A DNA stretch of 64,000 nt from NCBI RefSeq assembly GCF_003854275.1, contig NZ_QTQP01000023.1, positions 57,623 to 121,622 of the forward strand, read 5' to 3'. A model generated the notes under the pieces. That model did not search any database and had not been told where the DNA came from. It was given only the letters and a program-made list of their open reading frames with translations. Position numbers and translations under genes: made by a program. Of the stretch, positions 8,859-17,308 are shown piece by piece. The stretch's first letter is position 1; each line of letters starts with the position of its first letter. Source of the stretch: Burkholderia sp. Bp8963. Lineage in GTDB: Bacteria; Pseudomonadota; Gammaproteobacteria; Burkholderiales; Burkholderiaceae.

Positions 8859-9740
8859 TCACTGATCCTTGAAGCGGCATTCCGGCAGTCCGCGCACGCC
8901 TGTTCCGGTGACGGCGACCATGGCGCCGGCAAGCGGGTTTTCGCTCCTGAGCGCGTTCCCGCTGTTGCTGATGCTGGTCACGAAGACCGTATCGAGTGCC
9001 GGGCCTCCGATACACGGGCAGCTCGGATAGACCGTAGGCAGGTCGATCACCCCATCCGGCCGCCCGTCGGGCGTGAATCGAGCGAGTTGCCCCGAGAGAA
9101 CTAGCGCGGTCCAGAGGCTGCCGTCGGCGTCGACGGTCGCACCGTCGGGACCTGATCCGAACGGTGTCGTGTCCGCGAACAGCGTGCGCTCGCCCAGCGT
9201 ACCGGTCGAGGAATCGTAGCGATAACGACGCAGCTGGTGACTTGGACTATCCGAGAAGTACAGATACTGGCCATCGGGTGAGAAGCAGGTCGAATTCGTG
9301 ACGCAAATACCTGTTTCCAGCACCTTCAGATTGCCGCGGCCGTCGACCTGATACAGCACTCCCACGGGTTCGCGGCGACCGAGTGCCATCGAACCCAGAA
9401 CGAGACGGCCTTCGCGATCGACCCGGCCGTCGTTCAGGCGCATATGCGGGGCAGGGTGCGCCACATCGACGAAGTGCGTGAGCTCGCCGCTTTCGGTATC
9501 GAGAAAGTGGAAGCTGTCCACGAGCGCGACGAGCAGACGACCGCTTTCGCACAATGCGATGGCGCCGATCGGCGCCGGCAGGTTCCATTCGCGCACCGTA
9601 TTCGTTGCCAGATCACGCGCTTTCACGACACGCGCGTGGGAATCGATCCAGTACAGGATCTGCTCGCGATCATCCCACAGAGGGCACTCGCCCAGTGCGT
9701 CACGGGATTCGCCGGAAATGCCGATGGCGTGATATGTCAT
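8859..9740 (-). CDS. SMP-30/gluconolactonase family lactonase
   Basis: A 293-aa six-bladed beta-propeller of the SMP-30/gluconolactonase/LRE family; characterised members are metal-dependent hydrolases, mainly of lactones. Probable metal ligands are visible: Glu in GECPLWDD near residue 18, Asn in RLNDGRVD near 103, Asn in CVTNSTCFSPDG near 150, and Asp in PDGATVDADG near 200. Its ATG overlaps the stop of the upstream NTF2-like gene by 4 nt (ATGA), which indicates translational coupling. In this cluster a lactonase would fit after a Baeyer-Villiger-type ring oxygenation by the luciferase-like enzyme at 20620; that assignment is inference. Confidence 0.88.
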   Translation of the reverse strand: MTYHAIGISGESRDALGECPLWDDREQILYWIDSHARVVKARDLATNTVREWNLPAPIGAIALCESGRLLVALVDSFHFLDTESGELTHFVDVAHPAPHMRLNDGRVDREGRLVLGSMALGRREPVGVLYQVDGRGNLKVLETGICVTNSTCFSPDGQYLYFSDSPSHQLRRYRYDSSTGTLGERTLFADTTPFGSGPDGATVDADGSLWTALVLSGQLARFTPDGRPDGVIDLPTVYPSCPCIGGPALDTVFVTSISNSGNALRSENPLAGAMVAVTGTGVRGLPECRFKDQ

Positions 9741-10324
9741 TGTGCTTCCCGGCCGTCGTTCGGTTCTGCTGCGCGACGCGCAAGAATATCGGCACGGACT
9801 TCGTAGAACGTATCATCGGGGCAGCGCGCGCCGAGCGGGCGGCGCGCGCTGCCGAACATGCCGATGTCGGTCGAATCGGCGACCGGCGTACTACGCGACC
9901 AGTCGTAGACCACCGTGCGGGCCGCGACCTTCCATTCGCCATCCCGCTTCTCGAAACGGTCGATATAGCGGCCATACAGCGAGACTTCAGTGACCGCGCC
10001 GGGCACGACTTTCCGATCCTCCTGGACGGCGTGGAAATAGCTTTCCGCCAAAGCCTGATCGCCGTGCAACTCGATCATGATGTTGCCGATCAGGTGAACG
10101 CCGCGGCCCGGTGTCTTGAGCATGTCCAGTGCCCAGTCGCAGAATCCCGTTGCCGCACCCTGGTACGGGCCGTGGCGGTCCGTTGCATCGTCCCAGTAGG
10201 TGGCGCGCAATGCCGTCTCGTCACCGCGGTCGACGCCGCGGCAATAACGGTAGAGACATTCGCGAATGGCTTCACGGTCGAGCAGATCCTGCACGGCCTT
10301 GTTCGATACGTCGTTGTTGCTCAT
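9737..10324 (-). CDS. NTF2-like / SnoaL-like protein
   Basis: A 195-aa protein with an alpha+beta-cone NTF2/SnoaL fold in about residues 10-150. The N-terminal helix DREAIRECLYRYCRGVDRGD and the WKVAARTVVYDW strand are typical of the SnoaL_4 group, which includes small dehydratases, isomerases and ring-hydroxylating-dioxygenase-like small subunits. The C-terminal about 40 residues form an extra tail. It is translationally coupled by a 4-nt overlap to the lactonase gene. It may be an isomerase or dehydratase in the pathway. No catalytic residues can be assigned with confidence. Confidence 0.82.
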   Translation of the reverse strand: MSNNDVSNKAVQDLLDREAIRECLYRYCRGVDRGDETALRATYWDDATDRHGPYQGAATGFCDWALDMLKTPGRGVHLIGNIMIELHGDQALAESYFHAVQEDRKVVPGAVTEVSLYGRYIDRFEKRDGEWKVAARTVVYDWSRSTPVADSTDIGMFGSARRPLGARCPDDTFYEVRADILARRAAEPNDGREAQ

Positions 10325-10385
10325 CTGTGTCCCTGACTGGAGAAAGGAAGCACCGATGGGCCCATCGGTGCCTTCCGGCTTGCCG

Positions 10386-12470
10386 TTATTGCGTGACGAT
10401 CACCGCGTCGAGCACGGCGGCGCCGGTCTCGCGCACAACCAGCGGATTGATGTCCACGCTCATGATTTCCGGGTGATTCATCGCGAAATCGGACAGCTTG
10501 ACCATGGCCTGGACCAGCGCGCCCGTGTCCTTGGGCGCCGCGCCGCGCCAGCCCTTCAGCAACGCCGCGGCCTTCACCTTGTCGAGCGCCTGGCGGGCGC
10601 GCGCGTGCGTGAGCGGGGCGGAGACCAGGGACACGTCCTTGTAGAGCTCGGTATTGACGCCGCCGGCACCGACCAGAATCATCGGGCCAAAGGTGGCATC
10701 GTTGTTCACCCCGAGGATCATTTCGGTGCCGCCAACGATCATCGGGCACACCAGAATGCCTTCGATCCGTGCGCCGGGGGCACGCAGGTGGACGCTGTCC
10801 AGGATCTGCCGGTACGCGGCGCGCACGGCGTCGGCGTTCTTCACGTTGAGCGCAACGCCGCCGACTTCGGTCTTGTGCATGATTTGCGGGCTCACGATCT
10901 TGAGTACCACCGGGTAGCCCATCGCATCGGCGGCAGCCACCGCCGCATCGGCGTCGGCGGCCAGGACGTCTTGCGGCACCGGCAGGCCCGCGTCGGCCAG
11001 CGCTTCCTTGGCGAGGGCTTCCGTGGTCACGTTGCCCAACGCCCGGACCTGACGTGTCGCTTCGGCCGGCTCGTAGAGGTTCGCCCACCGGGCGCGGATC
11101 GTCGCTGCGGCGCCCAGTGCGAGCGTGGCGCGCGTCGCGTCGTTGAATACCGGAATGCCGATCTTTTCGAGTTCGCGGTCGACTTCGGGCAGCGACAGCG
11201 TGACGATGATGACGTCGCGTTCCGGATGCGTCGCCTTGAGCTCGGCCAGCGGCTGCGCATAACGGGTCTTGAACGTTGCGGGAGCCAGGCCGGCCGATGC
11301 CAGATACGCGAGCGTCGTACCGTAGCTGCTGTTCGAGAGCATCAGGTCGAGCGCGCGCACCGTGCCATTCCTGACCGATGTGATCTGCGCCGTGACGTCG
11401 AGCGGGTTGGCGGCGACCGCGAACGGAAGCAGCTCGAGCATGGCCGTTCGGGCGGCGTCGGGCAGCGCGGGCATCGTGAGGCCGGAATCGCCACAGGCGT
11501 CTGCGACCATCACGCCGATACCGCCCGACGATGTGAGCACGCCCAGTTCGTTGTTGACGGGAAGATGGCCGGCGGTCGAGATCAGGTAGGCGATGTCCAG
11601 CATCTGCTCTTGCGACTGGGCGCGATACGCACCGCACTCCGCAAACACGGCATCGTAGGCCGCGTCGTTGCCGGCCAGCGAGCCCGTGTGGGTGGCGGCG
11701 GCGGCGGCGCCGAGCTCGGAGCGGCCGACCTTCATCACGATGACCGGCTTGTGCGCGTTGGCCGCCTTCAGCAGCGCGCGCCGCAGTTTCTGGCCGTCCC
11801 TGGCCGATTCGAGTGCGGCCAGGATGACCCGGGTGCCAGGATCACCAGCCAGATAGTCGATGGCTTCCGCGACATCGACGTCCGCTTCGTTGCCGGTGGC
11901 CACGATCTTGCTGAATCCCATGCCGCGCAGCGTGGCAGCGCCGTACAGCGCCGAGCCGAACGCACCCGACTGCGTCGCCAGCGCGATGTTGCCGGCCTTG
12001 GGGCTGACACCGTAGAGCACGACCGAGAACGTCGAGAACAGACGCGATTCAACGTTCAGCAGACCGAGCGAGTTCGGGCCGATCATGCGCACGCCGGCGG
12101 CTTTGCACATCGCGGCCATCCGGTCCTGGACGGCGCGGCCTTGCGCATCGATTTCGGCAAAACCTGCGGTCAGCACGACCACGGACTTGACACCTTTCTC
12201 GATCGCGTCGCGCAATGCCGATTCCACGCTGCCGGTGGGAACCACGATGATCGCCTGGTCCGGAACGTCGGGGACGTCGAGGATCGACGGATAGGCTGCA
12301 AGCCCCTGGATTTCCGAGCCGCTGCGGTTGATCGGGAACAATTTGCCTTGATAGCCGGATTCGCGCAGGAATCGCAGTACGCGGCCGCCGATGCGGTCCG
12401 CATCCGACGAGGCGCCGATAACGGCCACCGATTTTGCGTCAAACAGGGTGCTGAGCGTAGACGATGTCAT
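10386..12470 (-). CDS. ADP-forming acyl-CoA ligase (acetate--CoA ligase family, fused alpha-beta)
   Basis: A 694-aa NDP-forming acyl-CoA synthetase with both halves in one chain. The order is a CoA-binding Rossmann domain (VAVIGASSDADRIGG from residue 16), a succinyl-CoA-ligase-like region containing ATHTGSLAG near residue 260, and a C-terminal ATP-grasp domain from about 470 (GYPVVLKIVSPQIMHKTEVGG). The His in HTGSLAG aligns by eye with the phosphohistidine loop of succinyl-CoA synthetases. The reaction is acid + CoA + ATP to acyl-CoA + ADP + Pi, or the reverse. It lies in the same operon as an AMP-forming ligase, so one of the two may release rather than form a thioester. No good ribosome site precedes the ATG. 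Confidence 0.88.
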   Translation of the reverse strand: MTSSTLSTLFDAKSVAVIGASSDADRIGGRVLRFLRESGYQGKLFPINRSGSEIQGLAAYPSILDVPDVPDQAIIVVPTGSVESALRDAIEKGVKSVVVLTAGFAEIDAQGRAVQDRMAAMCKAAGVRMIGPNSLGLLNVESRLFSTFSVVLYGVSPKAGNIALATQSGAFGSALYGAATLRGMGFSKIVATGNEADVDVAEAIDYLAGDPGTRVILAALESARDGQKLRRALLKAANAHKPVIVMKVGRSELGAAAAATHTGSLAGNDAAYDAVFAECGAYRAQSQEQMLDIAYLISTAGHLPVNNELGVLTSSGGIGVMVADACGDSGLTMPALPDAARTAMLELLPFAVAANPLDVTAQITSVRNGTVRALDLMLSNSSYGTTLAYLASAGLAPATFKTRYAQPLAELKATHPERDVIIVTLSLPEVDRELEKIGIPVFNDATRATLALGAAATIRARWANLYEPAEATRQVRALGNVTTEALAKEALADAGLPVPQDVLAADADAAVAAADAMGYPVVLKIVSPQIMHKTEVGGVALNVKNADAVRAAYRQILDSVHLRAPGARIEGILVCPMIVGGTEMILGVNNDATFGPMILVGAGGVNTELYKDVSLVSAPLTHARARQALDKVKAAALLKGWRGAAPKDTGALVQAMVKLSDFAMNHPEIMSVDINPLVVRETGAAVLDAVIVTQ

Positions 12471-12530
12471 AGTATGCGAGTGAGATCGATGACTCCCCGG
12501 TCGCGTCGGGGAGCCTGAATCAGGCCGGAC

Positions 12531-14819
12531 TCAGGCTTGTGCGACGAGCCAGTCGAGACATTGGCTGCGGTTGCCGAACCGTTGTGCCGCAGTGCGCGAT
12601 TGCATGCAGAGCTGGGTCGCGGGCATTTCCACCGTCATGCCCATGCCGCCGTGCATCTGGATCACCGCGTGGCCGACCTGTTCGGCAACGCCCGCACAGA
12701 ACCTCTTGGTCAGCACGACCAGGCGGTCGATCGCGCAGTCATCGCTGCCGGTGAAACCTTCGAGCAGCCGGGCGACCTGCCCCTTGATCCCCTCGTAGGC
12801 CACATAGCAATCCACGACGCTGTGCTGGAGGACCTGGTGGACGGCCAGCGGCTTGCCGAACTGCACCCGGTCGTTGAGGTACTGGATCGTCTGTTCGACC
12901 TGCGCACCGACCGCGCCCACGATCTGGACGCATGTCAGCAGCGCCCCGATCTGCAGCGCCTGGTTGACCGCGACGTTGGCGGCGGCGCCGGACAGCACGA
13001 TGTCGTCCTCGTCGACCTGGAGGCCGTCAACGTCGTAATCCACGGTCACCGCGCCGTCGATCCCGCGGAAGAACCGGGCGCGCCCGGCCAGACGGGCACG
13101 CTCGATCAGCACCAGGGCCTGACCTTGCGTGGTCGACGCGTTGAAGACGACATGCGTGGCCGGTTCGCTTTCGTTCGAGCCGCGAATGGCGCCGCGCAGC
13201 ACGTTGTCTTCGAGGCTGACCGTGGCGGCCTGGAGCGGCGTGCCCGAAACCGATTGCAGAACCGGCGACACGGACGCTTCGCCGCCCAGCAGTCGTTCGA
13301 GCACCGGCGCGACCTTCGGCGCGGCGGCCGCTGCTTCGAGGAGAACCGGGGCCACCGCACAACGCTCGACCAGCGGAGCGACGTTCGGATAACGCGAGGC
13401 CGCCTCGACGATGGCCGCGAGATCGGCGAGCGTCGCGCCGATGCCGCCGTTGTCTTCCGACACCAGAACCGACTGCCAGCCCAGTTCGATGGCTTGCCGC
13501 CATTTCCCCGACGCCTCGCCTTCGACGGCGTTGCCCGGCTGCGTTTCAGCCGCGGCGGCCAGACGTGTCGAAGAGTCGAACATGTCGCCACGGAACATGT
13601 TGCTCACGGTATAGCCGGCGCCCATGATCGATTTGGCGATGATGTTCTTCTGGACCTCCGTCGAGCCGCCCGCCAGCGTGCGCGAACGGTAGAACAGGTA
13701 GGTATGGACGAAGTTGCGTTCGAGATTCAGTTCGTCTTCCGTCGCTGCCAGCGGCAGAAGGCGCGCGGCATACTCGGGACCGAGCACGTCCATTGCAATC
13801 GACGTTACTTCCTGGCTCAGCTTCGAGCACGCCATTTTCAGCGCGGAGGACTTCGACGATTGCAGCGTGCCTGCCATGTCTTCCCTGATCGCCGAAAGCA
13901 GGATCTCGCGCGTCCCGTATGCGCCGGCTTCGACCTCGAGCAAGTGATCGAGCGCCTTCAGCAGCGACGGGGTGGCGCCCTGTTCCGTGATCTTGTGCTG
14001 AACCAGTTCGGTAACCTGCTGAACGTGACGCAGCAGGCGCGGCATCAGGGCCGGGCTCAGGCGTTCGCGATCGAGCAGGAATTTGCCGTACGACCAGCCC
14101 TGGCCTTCGGCGCCGATGCGATTGAACACCGGAACCTTCACATCCTTCAGGAACACTTCGTTGACGTGGTGCCACTGGTCGATCGTGTGAATCGGGCGAA
14201 CTTCAATGCCCGGCGTATTCATCGGGATCAGCAGCAGCGTGATGCCTTCCTGACGCTTGCCTTCGTTGCTCGTTCGCACGAGCGTGTACATGATGTCCGC
14301 TTCCTGCGCGTGCGACGTCCAGATCTTCTGGCCGTTGACGATGTAATGCTCGCCGGACTCGTCCAGGATCGCGGAGGTCTTCAGGGACGCGAGGTCGGAG
14401 CCGGCGCCGGGTTCCGAATAGCCTTGGCACCACCATTCCGATCCGTCGATGATCGGAGGCAGAAAGCGCGCCTTTTGCTCGTCCGTGCCGAATGCCTGGA
14501 TGACAGGGCCGATATGGCCGATGCCGTGGTGATACAGTTGCGGGCAATCCATTGCCGCCGTCACTTCCTCGAAGATCAGGCGCTGCATCACGTCCCAGCC
14601 CGGCCCACCGAACTCCCTGGTCCAGCCCGGCGCCGAATAGCCGAGCCCGCCCTCGGCCATCGCGGCCGTGTACCGGCTCAGGAGCTCACGGCCCAGCTTC
14701 TGATTGGCGCGCGTGGCGGCACGCACTTCGGCGGGGACATGCGCTTCGATATAGTCGGCGATTTCGTGGCGAAACGCCGCATAAAACGCTTCGTCCTTCA
14801 CTTGATCCACTTCACTCAT
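12531..14819 (-). CDS. Acyl-CoA dehydrogenase, tandem two-domain fusion
   Basis: A 762-aa protein, about twice the normal length, made of two acyl-CoA dehydrogenase units. Unit 1 (about 1-405) has the FAD/substrate signatures QGYSEPGAGSDLASLKT and KIWTSHAQEADI and ends with GGSTEVQKNIIAKS. Unit 2 (about 430-762) is more divergent in its N-terminal part but ends with a clear C-terminal ACAD helix bundle (NDRVQFGKPLAVHQVLQHSV, QMHGGMGMT). In unit 1 the position of the usual YEG glutamate base aligns with Gly. This layout mimics the alpha2-beta2 heterotetrameric ACADs of steroid side-chain and ring degradation, here as one chain. It should introduce a double bond into a bulky or alicyclic acyl-CoA. 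Confidence 0.92.
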   Translation of the reverse strand: MSEVDQVKDEAFYAAFRHEIADYIEAHVPAEVRAATRANQKLGRELLSRYTAAMAEGGLGYSAPGWTREFGGPGWDVMQRLIFEEVTAAMDCPQLYHHGIGHIGPVIQAFGTDEQKARFLPPIIDGSEWWCQGYSEPGAGSDLASLKTSAILDESGEHYIVNGQKIWTSHAQEADIMYTLVRTSNEGKRQEGITLLLIPMNTPGIEVRPIHTIDQWHHVNEVFLKDVKVPVFNRIGAEGQGWSYGKFLLDRERLSPALMPRLLRHVQQVTELVQHKITEQGATPSLLKALDHLLEVEAGAYGTREILLSAIREDMAGTLQSSKSSALKMACSKLSQEVTSIAMDVLGPEYAARLLPLAATEDELNLERNFVHTYLFYRSRTLAGGSTEVQKNIIAKSIMGAGYTVSNMFRGDMFDSSTRLAAAAETQPGNAVEGEASGKWRQAIELGWQSVLVSEDNGGIGATLADLAAIVEAASRYPNVAPLVERCAVAPVLLEAAAAAPKVAPVLERLLGGEASVSPVLQSVSGTPLQAATVSLEDNVLRGAIRGSNESEPATHVVFNASTTQGQALVLIERARLAGRARFFRGIDGAVTVDYDVDGLQVDEDDIVLSGAAANVAVNQALQIGALLTCVQIVGAVGAQVEQTIQYLNDRVQFGKPLAVHQVLQHSVVDCYVAYEGIKGQVARLLEGFTGSDDCAIDRLVVLTKRFCAGVAEQVGHAVIQMHGGMGMTVEMPATQLCMQSRTAAQRFGNRSQCLDWLVAQA

Positions 14820-14897
14820 GATTGACTCGATTTAATCCAGATGGGGCGGCCGGACCGGTTCGGGGCGGCGCCACGGACGCTTCGACGGCCTGGTTGA

Positions 14898-15671
14898 TCA
14901 GCGGCCCACGTACACGGGGGCCCGCTTTTCGAGGAAGGCGCGCTGCGCTTCCTTCGAGTCTTCGGTCTTTGACAGGAATTCGGTGTTGCCCTGCTCGTAG
15001 CGATAGGCTTCACGCAATGGCATGTTCTCGGTCAGGCGAGCCGCTTCCTTGGCGAGACGCAGCGCAATGGGCGACTTCGACGCAATTTCCCGGGCGATTT
15101 CCATCGCGAACGGCAGCAGCTCCTCCTGCGTCGTGCATGCTTCCACGAGGCCCAGCCGATACAGCTCGCGCCCCGTGACTTTCATGCCCGTGTAAAACAT
15201 GCGGCGGGCGCGCGACTGGCCGAAAATGCGATTCAGGAACGACACGCCTCCGGCAAGGCCGACGTTGATCTCCGGCATCGACACGTAAGCCTCTTCCGAT
15301 GCCACCCAGATGTCCGAGTTCATGACGATGCCGAAGCCGGCGCCCATGGCTGCGCCATTGATCGCGGCAATGATCGGCTTCGGGCATTCGCGAATCGCAT
15401 ATGCCGATTCGCGGACGATACGGTGATGCCTCGCAAATGCGCCGGGTTGCGACAGATCCTTGCGGTCGCTGATGTCGGCCCCGGCCGAGAACACGGAACC
15501 TGCACCCGTCACGACGATCACCGACACGTCGTCACGCGCGCCGAGCACGTCGAAACACTCGATGATTTCATTGCGCATTTCGGTGTTCTGGGCATTGCGC
15601 TTTTCCGGTCGGTTGAGCGTCACGAGAGCGATCTTGTCTTTGATCTCGACCAGCAGGGTATTGAATTCCAT
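14898..15671 (-). CDS. Crotonase (enoyl-CoA hydratase/isomerase family)
   Basis: A 257-aa crotonase. Oxyanion segments are VFSAGADI at 60-67 and NGAAMGAGFGI at 105-115. The glutamate equivalent to rat Glu144 is replaced by G114, while E134 in SMPEINVGL keeps the Glu164 position. AGAGGACG precedes the ATG. It is near-colinear with the crotonase at 4620-5411, including the PEINVGLAGG loop and the C-terminal FLEKR pattern, so the two are probably duplicates. It lies 40 bp downstream of an SDR and 78 bp upstream of the ACAD fusion in the same operon, matching a dehydrogenation-hydration/isomerisation-oxidation series. Confidence 0.9.
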   Translation of the reverse strand: MEFNTLLVEIKDKIALVTLNRPEKRNAQNTEMRNEIIECFDVLGARDDVSVIVVTGAGSVFSAGADISDRKDLSQPGAFARHHRIVRESAYAIRECPKPIIAAINGAAMGAGFGIVMNSDIWVASEEAYVSMPEINVGLAGGVSFLNRIFGQSRARRMFYTGMKVTGRELYRLGLVEACTTQEELLPFAMEIAREIASKSPIALRLAKEAARLTENMPLREAYRYEQGNTEFLSKTEDSKEAQRAFLEKRAPVYVGR

Positions 15672-15711
15672 GATGTAACGTCCTCTAGTTGGGAGTGCTT
15701 CTTAAATCCGA

Positions 15712-16524
15712 TCAGATGCGCGGAATGTTTGCCATGACGACCTGGCTCAAACCGCCGTCGATCAGGAGATCTTCGCCGTTGACGTAGCCGGACCGGTCGC
15801 TGGACAGGAACAGAATGGCCTGCGCCATGTCCTTCGGGGTTGCGATCCGGCCGCTGGGCACGGCCTGGTTGCGCGCCTGGAGACGGCGTTCGTCCTGGTA
15901 ATACGCGTCGCTCATCGGAGTGCGAACCAATCCGGGGCTGACGCAATTGCTGCGAATGCCGAAAGGCGCGAGTTCGAGGCAAAGCTGCTTGGAAAGCATC
16001 AGCACGCCAGCCTTGCTCACGCTATAGGCAATGCCGTTCGGTATCGCGATGTCGCCACCGATGGACGCAACGTGCACCATGGTGCCGCCGTGTCCCGCAT
16101 CGCGCATCTGCGCGCCGAACGCCTGCGCGCAAAGGAATGCACCGGTCAGGTTGATCGACAGCAGACGGTTCCATTCATCGGGCGATGCATCCAGCAGCGC
16201 GGTACGACCGCCACCGCCGACACCTGCGTTGTTGACCAACACCTGAGCGGCGCCGAACTCGCGACAGACCGTTTCGGCGGCACGTGCCACGGACGCGGCG
16301 TCGGCGACGTCGCAGCCGATCGCGATCGCGGCGCCACCGGCCAGCCGGATATCGTTGACGACTTCGGTGCAGAGCGCTTCGGTACGGTCGATAACCGCAA
16401 CTTTCGCGCCTGCCGCCGCCATTTGCCTGGCCGTTTCCGAACCGATCCCGCCGGCACCGCCCGTCACGACGCACGTGCGTCCGGACAGACCCAGCCACGA
16501 CATCGGATGTTCAATGTGACTCAT
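15712..16524 (-). CDS. Short-chain dehydrogenase/reductase (SDR)
   Basis: A 270-aa classical SDR: VVTGGAGGIG at about residues 18-27, NNAGVGGGG near 97, catalytic Ser in HVASIGG and YSVSK, ending with LLIDGGLSQVVMANIPRI. The start at 16524 is favoured because GGGAAGGGGC lies about 6 nt upstream; it overlaps the upstream CMD-family gene by 14 nt, suggesting coupled translation. An acidic D40 after beta-2 suggests NAD use. It is probably the hydroxyacyl-CoA (or alcohol) dehydrogenase acting next to the adjacent crotonase, although that pairing rests only on position. Confidence 0.9.
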   Translation of the reverse strand: MSHIEHPMSWLGLSGRTCVVTGGAGGIGSETARQMAAAGAKVAVIDRTEALCTEVVNDIRLAGGAAIAIGCDVADAASVARAAETVCREFGAAQVLVNNAGVGGGGRTALLDASPDEWNRLLSINLTGAFLCAQAFGAQMRDAGHGGTMVHVASIGGDIAIPNGIAYSVSKAGVLMLSKQLCLELAPFGIRSNCVSPGLVRTPMSDAYYQDERRLQARNQAVPSGRIATPKDMAQAILFLSSDRSGYVNGEDLLIDGGLSQVVMANIPRI

Positions 16525-17275
16525 GGCCATGCCCCTTCCCGGATGCGAACAGTTCGTCGAGCGACATTGCGCCCAACGCGGTGCCATGCACGGAGAGATG
16601 CGCACCGAGCTGGATGACCTGGAGAATGTCCCGCGCGTCAATCCCGTTGTTCAGGGCGGCACGGATATGGCGGCGTAAGGCGCCGGGATTGAATGCAGTA
16701 AAGCAGGCATTCAAGGCGATCTGGACGAGCAGGCGTTCGTTATCGCGCAAGCCCTGGCCGGTGCCGCCGAACTGGATGAAGTCCGCCACCACGCGCGCGT
16801 ACTCCGCATCGAATCGCGCCAGGTCTTCGATCAAGGCCGCGGCGGCGGGATGCGCGGCCTTGAACGCGCCGCTGAGCTGCATGCCGGCGGACGCGATGTC
16901 GCCGGGCTCGCGCGCGTCCAGTTCCTCACCGAGAATGGCGGCGCCCGCATGGACGGCTTCGAGCCCCTGCATCGCCACCAGATGCAGCACGTCGAGCACG
17001 TCAAAAGGGGTGGCGCCCGCCTTTACGGCAGCCTTGAGATGCGTCGCCAGACCCGGGCCGTACATATGAGACGACGACGCATCGAGGGCGACATAAACCA
17101 GCTCCACCATCCGGGAACCGAGCGGTCCGTTCCTTGCGGGCTGACCGGCATAATCCGCATAGCGCTCGAGAAAGTCGGGATGGAGATTCAGAATGGCATC
17201 GGTCCACGGACGCCAATAGCCGCGTGCGGCGATGAATTTGTCCTTGATCCGCTGTCGTTCGATTGACTGCTCCAT
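16511..17275 (-). CDS. Carboxymuconolactone decarboxylase-like protein, tandem CMD domains
   Basis: A 254-aa all-helical protein with two CMD/AhpD-like units. The first is around residues 45-115 (ALDASSSHMYGPGLATHLK, then AGATPFDVLDVLHLVA). The second is around 165-245 (NACFTAFNPGALRRHIRAAL, then GIDARDILQVIQLGAHLSVHG). The CxxC of peroxidase-type AhpD is absent (SSSH and CFTAF take its place). It therefore belongs with the non-redox, decarboxylase-like branch. The start at 17275 was preferred over 17287 because a GGAG lies 6 nt upstream. It could isomerise or decarboxylate a lactone-like intermediate; the function is unproven. Confidence 0.85.
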   Translation of the reverse strand: MEQSIERQRIKDKFIAARGYWRPWTDAILNLHPDFLERYADYAGQPARNGPLGSRMVELVYVALDASSSHMYGPGLATHLKAAVKAGATPFDVLDVLHLVAMQGLEAVHAGAAILGEELDAREPGDIASAGMQLSGAFKAAHPAAAALIEDLARFDAEYARVVADFIQFGGTGQGLRDNERLLVQIALNACFTAFNPGALRRHIRAALNNGIDARDILQVIQLGAHLSVHGTALGAMSLDELFASGKGHGHESH

Positions 17276-17308
17276 CCTCGTCTCCATGTGTCGTTGGATA
17301 TCTGTCGT

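Noticed and set aside
10266..12518. Very long plus-strand open frame (750 codons) antisense to the ADP-forming ligase
   Set aside because: It is a GC-rich shadow frame. The minus strand has a clear CoA-ligase, and the plus-strand translation is Arg/Gly/His-rich with no family resemblance.
12537..14825. Plus-strand open frame of 762 codons mirroring the ACAD gene
   Set aside because: It is antisense shadow of the ACAD fusion, with the same extent and no domains.
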